From NCBI GenBank assembly GCA_017562135.1, contig QEYB01000266.1:930001-994000 (forward strand): DNA of 64,000 nucleotides. Direction: 5' to 3'. Both the position numbers and the translations under genes were made by a program. This stretch comes from Dipylidium caninum (Eukaryota > Platyhelminthes > Cestoda > Cyclophyllidea > Dipylidiidae). Each line of letters begins with the position of its first letter. Position 1 is the first letter of the stretch. Shown in pieces: positions 61,245 through 64,000 of this stretch. The notes beneath the pieces are model-generated. The model did not search any database. It saw nothing but the letters and a program-made list of their open reading frames with translations, and had not been told where the DNA came from.

Positions 61245-63011
61245 GAGGAGATGCTAGTTGGTGACTGTCAATGCGGCGAGGAAATCCTCACAGCATGATG
61301 GATGAGAATTCACTCTGATAGTTGGCATCGCACCCTCAGTGAGTATAAGAGTGTGGCATGGACTTTTAAACGAAGAGTCTGTCTGCAAATCCCTCTGGTT
61401 CCTCCTCAACTTCTACACTGGGAGTCTATGAGAGTCACGCGGTCAGCCAGGACGAGACGGATTTTCTACGACACGTGCACTTAAGGCTCACCGTCTTCTC
61501 TTCGCGCCACTTTGTGCCTCACGTTGGTGAGTTCACCAGATGTGGAACACGATCTGGCACCTCCGGTCCTCGGACCTGACAAGAAATCGTGTCTTACCGC
61601 GGCCAACGGTCTGTTGCCCCGCGGTCTGCGGTGCCGAGGTGTTTCGCCACGCTGCAATCCTCGGCGCATGCGAGTGCGTATGCGTCGGTCCGAGTAGACA
61701 GGCGACTCGACGTCACTCGGCGCCTGCCTCTGCACGCATGTTCACGCACAGCCGCCGACTGCTCTCGTCTGACTTCGTGACTGCCTATCACGGCTGGGCG
61801 CCGCTCGTTAGTGGCGCTGGTCTCGGGACACGCCTGCAACTTGACCCGAATTGCCTGCTTTGATGCTCACATGAGCCCACGTTTATCTCCACCACCTCCC
61901 CTACGACTGCACCTGTTTATCTCCTTCCAGCGCAGTCTGCGACGACTCGGGAGGAGAAGAGTTGGGGCACCGTAAGGCTCATTTCTGGTGCTCTGGTTTC
62001 TTTCGATGCCCAGCGACCACCAAAAGTGGCTTCTTAGCCAAAGACTCCTTCGCTTTCATCGGAAATGGCTGGAGGACTACGCCTTAAATCCATTAACATG
62101 GCAGTTTCAACATCAGCGGCACGGCCGTTTGATCTGTTGTCTTTGACCGGTCTCCGGCTCGTTAACGCCCACAAACGGGCTTTTATAATCGGCCATCCCA
62201 TCCCCTTTCATTATTTCCGCATGTGTTTGCGTGTGAGGAAAGGGGAAGGCGGGTGAGGGGGCGGGAGGGTCAGCCAATTTGGTCACCTTTTTAAGGAGTT
62301 GCGATATCTTTGGCGCGAGGCGTGATTTATCGCGGGTGCCCACTTGAATGACGCCGCGGCCACTTCTAAGAAGTGTCAAATATAGATCCTGTATGCTCGT
62401 CAATGCCAAGTGATGACGGGAATATATTCCACCCCTTCCGAGTTTAGCTAAAGCTCCTTGCCCGATGCCAGTTTCGCCAAGCATCTGGTGCTCGGTGACT
62501 GCGAGCTGTCAACCAGGCCAGCGGAGGAAATACGCTTCGAAGGCTCTTCGCCGTCTGCGTCCAAGTATTGTGGTGGTTGAACAGGGCATATATCTTCGGG
62601 GTAGTGTCCAGTTTTCCCCCCCCTCCCGCCCCGCCCCGCCCCGCCTATGCTGATGGTATGCCGCTCCCCTCTGCTCCTTTCTTCCTGCGCCGCTATTTAC
62701 AACAGTTTTGGTCAGACCGGCATGACTGTGTCTGCGCAGAGTACCTGAGCGTCTAGACGCTATCCGCCATAAAACGTAGGACATAAAGTACCCGAAGGTG
62801 TGTTAAATTCCCACCAAACCCCAGCACCACAGACGCATTTGTCAACACACCCTTGCCGCGCACTTGAAATTAGTGTCTCTCTGAGCCTACTTTGGTTGTG
62901 ACCACTGAGGCAGGGAAAGATTCTTCCCGTTAGCGAAAAATTTCTTGACTTCGTTACTGTTAATCAGAAGTGTTGGCGGCCTTGTTGACACGCCGGCCGC
63001 CAAAAAATTTA

Positions 63012-63190
63012 CCTTCGGATGCGAGGCAGGCGAAGGACCGTCGGAGAGGCCAGGAGGCACTTGAATGTCTGTCTCCCTCTCCGCGCCCCCTCGACCGGCC
63101 AGAATCGCCTTCACGGGCATTTGGAGGCCCTCGTAACCGGTTTCGCCCCACCTACTGGCACGCCATTCAGGGTGCACCGCGGCGGTCTTG
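63012..63190 (-). other. Candidate exon of an unknown gene
   Basis: On the minus strand this segment ends at a good donor, CCGAAG|GTAAAT, and may start after CACACACAAG. It stays open and reads GLQMPVKAILAGRGGAERE then VPPGLSDGPSPASHPK, with G/C-ending codons. No domain is recognised. It could equally be chance in GC-rich DNA. Confidence 0.25.
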
Positions 63191-63662
63191 TGTGTGGTAG
63201 GAGAGGCACCAGACGCATCGAGCAAATGTGAGGGAGTGAAAGATCAAAGTGTCCACGCACTCACCGAAGAAAACGATGATGCTTTATTTGGGCATCTCAG
63301 CTGAAGCAGTCGAGATGATGCAAGCCGTGGACTAATACTTTGACTGGCGCAACTCCTTTTTCGTCTCGGAGCCCACCTCAGGGGTAGGAGGGGTAGCCGT
63401 GAGACCTTTTTCAAGAAAAATGTGGCTTAAAGCCATTTTAGGGGATGACGCCAATTTCACTCCTCTCTAAATATTAAAAAGGCAGTTCTAATGTTAGGAT
63501 AATGGCTCGTATATTCACTCCCGAAGAGACGGGGAACACATTCGAGCGACTATTTTCCACTGCGGCACAAGCCGGTGCGACAGTAAGCTCTGTCGCAATG
63601 TAGATAGGTCACATTGGAGTTAAGAGGACTCATTCGCCGGCTTGAACGTCTTTTTCCCTAGT

Positions 63663-63800
63663 AGGTGCAGCGGCCACTCCACCACACCCGAGGACAGCGA
63701 GCCGCCGATTGAGACACCACCGCCGCCTCCCGTCGTGTCGCCCTTGGACGCGGTTCGGCAAAACTCCGACCGGTCAAATTTACATTCGGCCACTTCTACT
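63663..63800 (+). other. Candidate exon, Pro-rich, of a gene beyond the right edge
   Basis: Follows a pyrimidine tract and TAG acceptor (TTTTTCCCTAGTAG). The open frame reads SGHSTTPEDSEPPIE then TPPPPPVVSPLDAVRQNSD, with C/G-ending codons that drop off sharply after about 63780. This looks like a disordered linker exon. The frame would need an outside exon to confirm. Confidence 0.35.
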
Positions 63801-64000
63801 GGTCATTTATTATTTAAAATATTTAAATGTCCGCCAATCCCACTGTTAATGGGAAAAGCGGTAATAAGAATGGGGGAATAGGCTGAGAACGAAGTGATGT
63901 CTGAGTGATGTCCCAGTGTCCGGCTCGACAGCCCATCAATTTCATGCTCTGCCGCCTGTCGCATTCAATCTGTTGGCCCGTCCACTCACTAGGCATGATG

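Larger units (their letters stand above)
39161..63000. other. GC-rich gene-poor stretch, no gene supported
   Basis: About 24 kb in which all ORFs are short (longest 165 codons) and lack recognisable domains or convincing splice structure. Overlapping ORFs in several frames at once are what GC-rich non-coding DNA gives. What can be pointed to is repeat material: a tetranucleotide array near 40.4 kb, CCGCC tracts at 41.1 and 62.6 kb, GAG/GGC triplet runs near 49.9 and 54.95 kb, CTG/CCG triplets near 60.8 kb, hairpins at 43.58 and 61.23 kb, and an inverted pair of related segments at 44.5 and 46.0 kb. Diverged transposons or very long introns of a gene beyond the window are possible. Confidence 0.55.

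Overview
The window looks like nuclear DNA of an invertebrate metazoan. All recognised genes are split by GT-AG introns (one is GC-AG). The products are animal or eukaryotic families: a ciliary dynein intermediate chain, the mitochondrial calcium uniporter, a DEG/ENaC sodium channel, cullin-3, epsilon-tubulin and the NFU1 iron-sulfur scaffold. Introns of 31 and 37 nt sit beside introns of several kb. That mix is typical of parasitic flatworms, so a tapeworm-like platyhelminth is my best guess; this is inference, not proof.

Layout. 1-4705 (minus): the N-terminal two-thirds of a DNAI4/WDR78-like gene, running off the left edge inside its WD propeller. 5380-14840 (plus): a complete five-exon MCU gene of 341 aa, divergent from DNAI4 across a 674-bp spacer. 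Its first intron begins with GC, and its fourth intron contains two exon-like segments that would give another C-terminus. 14841-20257: no supported gene. 20258-25952 (minus): a six-exon DEG/ENaC channel of about 847 aa with a long basic N-terminus and a poly-acidic C-terminus. 27295-32216 (minus): three-exon cullin-3, 799 aa. 33673-35662 (plus): eight-exon epsilon-tubulin, complete except for one apparent single-base frameshift. 36059-38813 (minus): NFU1, convergent with TUBE1. 38794-39123 (plus): an unrecognised ORF.

39124 to about 63000 is GC-rich and gene-poor. It holds simple repeats, hairpins, G/C homopolymers and one diverged inverted repeat pair whose copies share coding-like sequence. 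Two exon-like segments near 63.0 and 63.7 kb may belong to a gene beyond the right edge.

The genes do not form one pathway. DNAI4 and TUBE1 both serve cilia or centrioles. MCU and NFU1 are both mitochondrial. CUL3 is the ubiquitin-ligase scaffold for BTB adaptors. Base composition is blocky: AT-rich around DNAI4 and in the CUL3-TUBE1-NFU1 cluster, GC-rich around the channel and in the right-hand 25 kb. No operon, tRNA, rRNA, CRISPR array or intact transposon was seen. Exon borders come from reading frame, splice-site consensus and remembered family sequence, without alignment software.
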